A stretch of DNA of 6,905 nucleotides from JASFRI01 sp050115015. Its GTDB lineage: Bacteria; Acidobacteriota; Polarisedimenticolia; CBDVAL01. This document shows positions 5,711 to 6,905 of the stretch, in pieces. The position numbers were made by a program, and so were the translations under genes. The notes beneath the pieces were generated by a model. It was not told the DNA's origin, searched no databases, and worked only from the letters and a program-made list of their open reading frames with translations. Position 1 is the stretch's first letter. Each line of letters opens with the position of its first letter. The DNA lies in NCBI GenBank assembly GCA_050115015.1, contig JASFRI010000223.1, forward strand, positions 1-6,905. The letters are read 5' to 3'.

Positions 5711-6466
5711 ATGAAAGGCGTCATCCTCGCCGGCGGCCTCGGCCAGCGGCTCCATCCCCTCACGAAGGTCACGAACAAGCACCTGCTGCCGGTGTGGGAC
5801 CGGCCGATGATCCACTACCCGATCCAGACGCTGATCAACGCGGGGATCGACGACCTGATGGTGGTCACCGGCGGCACCAGCGCCGGCGACTTCCTGCGGC
5901 TCCTCGGAAACGGGTCGGAGTTCGGGCTGCAGCACATCCACTACGCCTACCAGGAGGGGGAGGGGGGGATCGCGGACGCCCTCCGCCTGGCGGAGTACTT
6001 CGCCGACGAGGACGACGTGTGCGTGGTCCTGGGCGACAACATCATCGAGGGGAACATCATCGCCGCCCGCAAGGCCTTCGAGGAGCAGGGGGGGGGCGCC
6101 CGGATCCTCCTCAAGGAGGTCCCGGATCCGCAGCGGTTCGGTGTGCCCGAGATCGACGGCGAGCGGGTCGTCCGGATCGAGGAGAAGCCGTCCCGTCCCA
6201 GGTCCCCGTACGCGGTGATCGGGATCTACTTCTACGACTCCGAGGTCTGGCGCTTCATCCGGGATCTCGTGCCCTCGGCGCGGGGGGAGCTGGAGATCAC
6301 GGACGTCAACAACCACTACATCGAGGCGGGGCGCATGCGCTTCGACGTCCTCGACGGCTGGTGGACGGACGCCGGCACCTTCGAGTCGCTCCTGCACGCG
6401 AACCAGCTGGTGGCCCGCACCGGGGCCAACAAGGTCGAGGGGGAGATGGCCGGGGACGGTCCGTGA
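5711..6466 (+). CDS. rmlA: Glucose-1-phosphate thymidylyltransferase (short RmlA type)
   Basis: A 251-residue cytoplasmic sugar-nucleotidyltransferase predicted to join glucose-1-phosphate and dTTP into dTDP-glucose plus pyrophosphate, the first step toward dTDP-L-rhamnose and related sugars. The N-terminal nucleotide-binding loop is LAGGLGQRL (6-14), with the catalytic-region Lys in NKHLLP (22-27). YQEGEGGIADAL (80-91) contacts nucleotide and sugar. LGDNI (107-111) holds the metal-binding Asp109. EEKP (157-160) and the Asp220 region (TDAGTFESL, 219-227) complete the site, and SARGELEITDVN (189-200) is a strong family signature. Classical enterobacterial RmlA is about 290 residues; this one lacks the roughly 40-residue C-terminal extension and belongs to the widespread short form. 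The ATG at 5711 has GGAG (5701-5704) 6 nt upstream and places the glycine loop at the N-terminus. It is first in an operon with rmlB, overlapping it by 4 bp. A run of nine G (6088-6096) lies within codons 126-129 and does not disturb the frame. Confidence 0.93.
   Translation: MKGVILAGGLGQRLHPLTKVTNKHLLPVWDRPMIHYPIQTLINAGIDDLMVVTGGTSAGDFLRLLGNGSEFGLQHIHYAYQEGEGGIADALRLAEYFADEDDVCVVLGDNIIEGNIIAARKAFEEQGGGARILLKEVPDPQRFGVPEIDGERVVRIEEKPSRPRSPYAVIGIYFYDSEVWRFIRDLVPSARGELEITDVNNHYIEAGRMRFDVLDGWWTDAGTFESLLHANQLVARTGANKVEGEMAGDGP
6452..6456 (+). promoter_or_regulatory. Ribosome binding site supporting the GTG start of rmlB
   Basis: GGGGA inside the end of rmlA lies 6 nt before the GTG at 6463. No other in-frame start precedes the Rossmann glycine motif, so this site decides the start. 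Confidence 0.6.
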
Positions 6467-6905
6467 GGCGAGCCCTGATCACCGGGGGGGCCGGCTTCAT
6501 CGGATCGAACCTGGTGCGGCGCGTCCTGGAGGTCCGCCCGAGCTGGGAGGTCGTCAACCTGGACCTGCTCACCTACGCCGGCAATCCCGAGAACCTCGCC
6601 GACGTCCGCGGCGATCGCCGCTACCGCTTCGTACGCGGGGACATCGCGGACCCGGCGGTGGTTCGCCGGGCGATGCGGGGCTGCGACGTCGTCTTCCACC
6701 TGGCCGCCGAGTCCCACGTGGACCGCTCCATCGAGGGGTCCAGCCCGTTCCTGCGGACGAACGTCGTGGGGACCGGGATCCTGCTGGAGGAGGCCCGCCG
6801 GATCGGCGTGAGGCGGTTCGTGCACGTCTCCACCGACGAGGTCTACGGCTCGCTGGGTTCCCGGGGCCTGTTCACCGAGAAGACCCCCCTCCGCCCCAGC
6901 TCCCC
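6463..6905 (+). CDS. rmlB: dTDP-glucose 4,6-dehydratase, N-terminal part (cut by window end)
   Basis: The first 147 residues of an extended short-chain dehydrogenase that converts dTDP-glucose to dTDP-4-keto-6-deoxyglucose using bound NAD+, acting directly after RmlA. The NAD-binding motif TGGAGFIGSN is at residues 7-16. Also visible are LDLLTYAGNPENL (33-45), HLAAESHVDRSI (79-90) and the catalytic STDEVYG (123-129), whose Asp125-Glu126 pair is characteristic of this dehydratase and separates it from plain epimerases. The YxxxK motif is expected soon after the last visible residues (PLRPSS), beyond the window; the full protein is usually about 330-350 residues. The start is a GTG whose last two bases lie in the rmlA stop codon (GTGA, 4-bp overlap), implying translational coupling. 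A run of seven G (6484-6490) encodes the start of the glycine motif. No frameshift is seen. Confidence 0.92.
   Translation, partial: MRRALITGGAGFIGSNLVRRVLEVRPSWEVVNLDLLTYAGNPENLADVRGDRRYRFVRGDIADPAVVRRAMRGCDVVFHLAAESHVDRSIEGSSPFLRTNVVGTGILLEEARRIGVRRFVHVSTDEVYGSLGSRGLFTEKTPLRPSS

Noticed and set aside
5398..5778. Minus-strand open frame crossing the foldback element
   Set aside because: It spans the inverted repeats, the rmlA promoter and the rmlA start, which is incompatible with a real gene; no domain was recognised.

Overview
The window is GC-rich, densely coded bacterial DNA with strong G/C preference at third codon positions. The secreted Cys-rich protein at the left has a domain set I associate with metagenome-assembled Acidobacteriota-type, Myxococcota or Planctomycetota genomes: a signal peptide, CGDGxC repeats, a CDDGVDEDCDG motif and a C-terminal FnIII-like domain. 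That lineage guess is an inference. No rRNA, tRNA or other marker is present to confirm it.

Layout: positions 1-328 hold no convincing gene but carry an 11-bp inverted repeat (198-234) and a good sigma70-type promoter (261-289). A secreted modular protein follows (329-2383). After a 71-bp gap containing a strong GC hairpin comes a membrane iron-sulfur protein fused to TPR repeats (2455-4335), on the same strand. Its last 11 bases overlap the 3' end of a convergent YchF/OLA1-like P-loop NTPase gene (5401 down to 4325, minus strand). The divergent intergenic region 5402-5710 holds a 160-bp foldback element with near-perfect 20-bp terminal inverted repeats and TA on both flanks (MITE-like, 5441-5600). 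Next to it is a near-consensus promoter (TTGACA-N16-TAGAAT). That promoter reads into rmlA (5711-6466) and then rmlB (6463 to beyond the window end), which overlap by four bases.

How the genes work together: rmlA and rmlB catalyse the first two steps from glucose-1-phosphate toward dTDP-deoxysugars such as dTDP-L-rhamnose, so the right end is the start of a surface-polysaccharide precursor operon. The secreted protein and the membrane Fe-S/TPR protein are co-directional and may be co-transcribed, but nothing in the sequence proves a shared function. The YchF-like NTPase is a separate transcription unit.

The most notable items are the MITE-like foldback element placed between two divergent genes, the NapH/NosR-like ferredoxin fused to a TPR tail predicted to lie on the opposite side of the membrane, and the divergent switch region of the YchF-like protein. 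No complete new defence or mobile system is visible.
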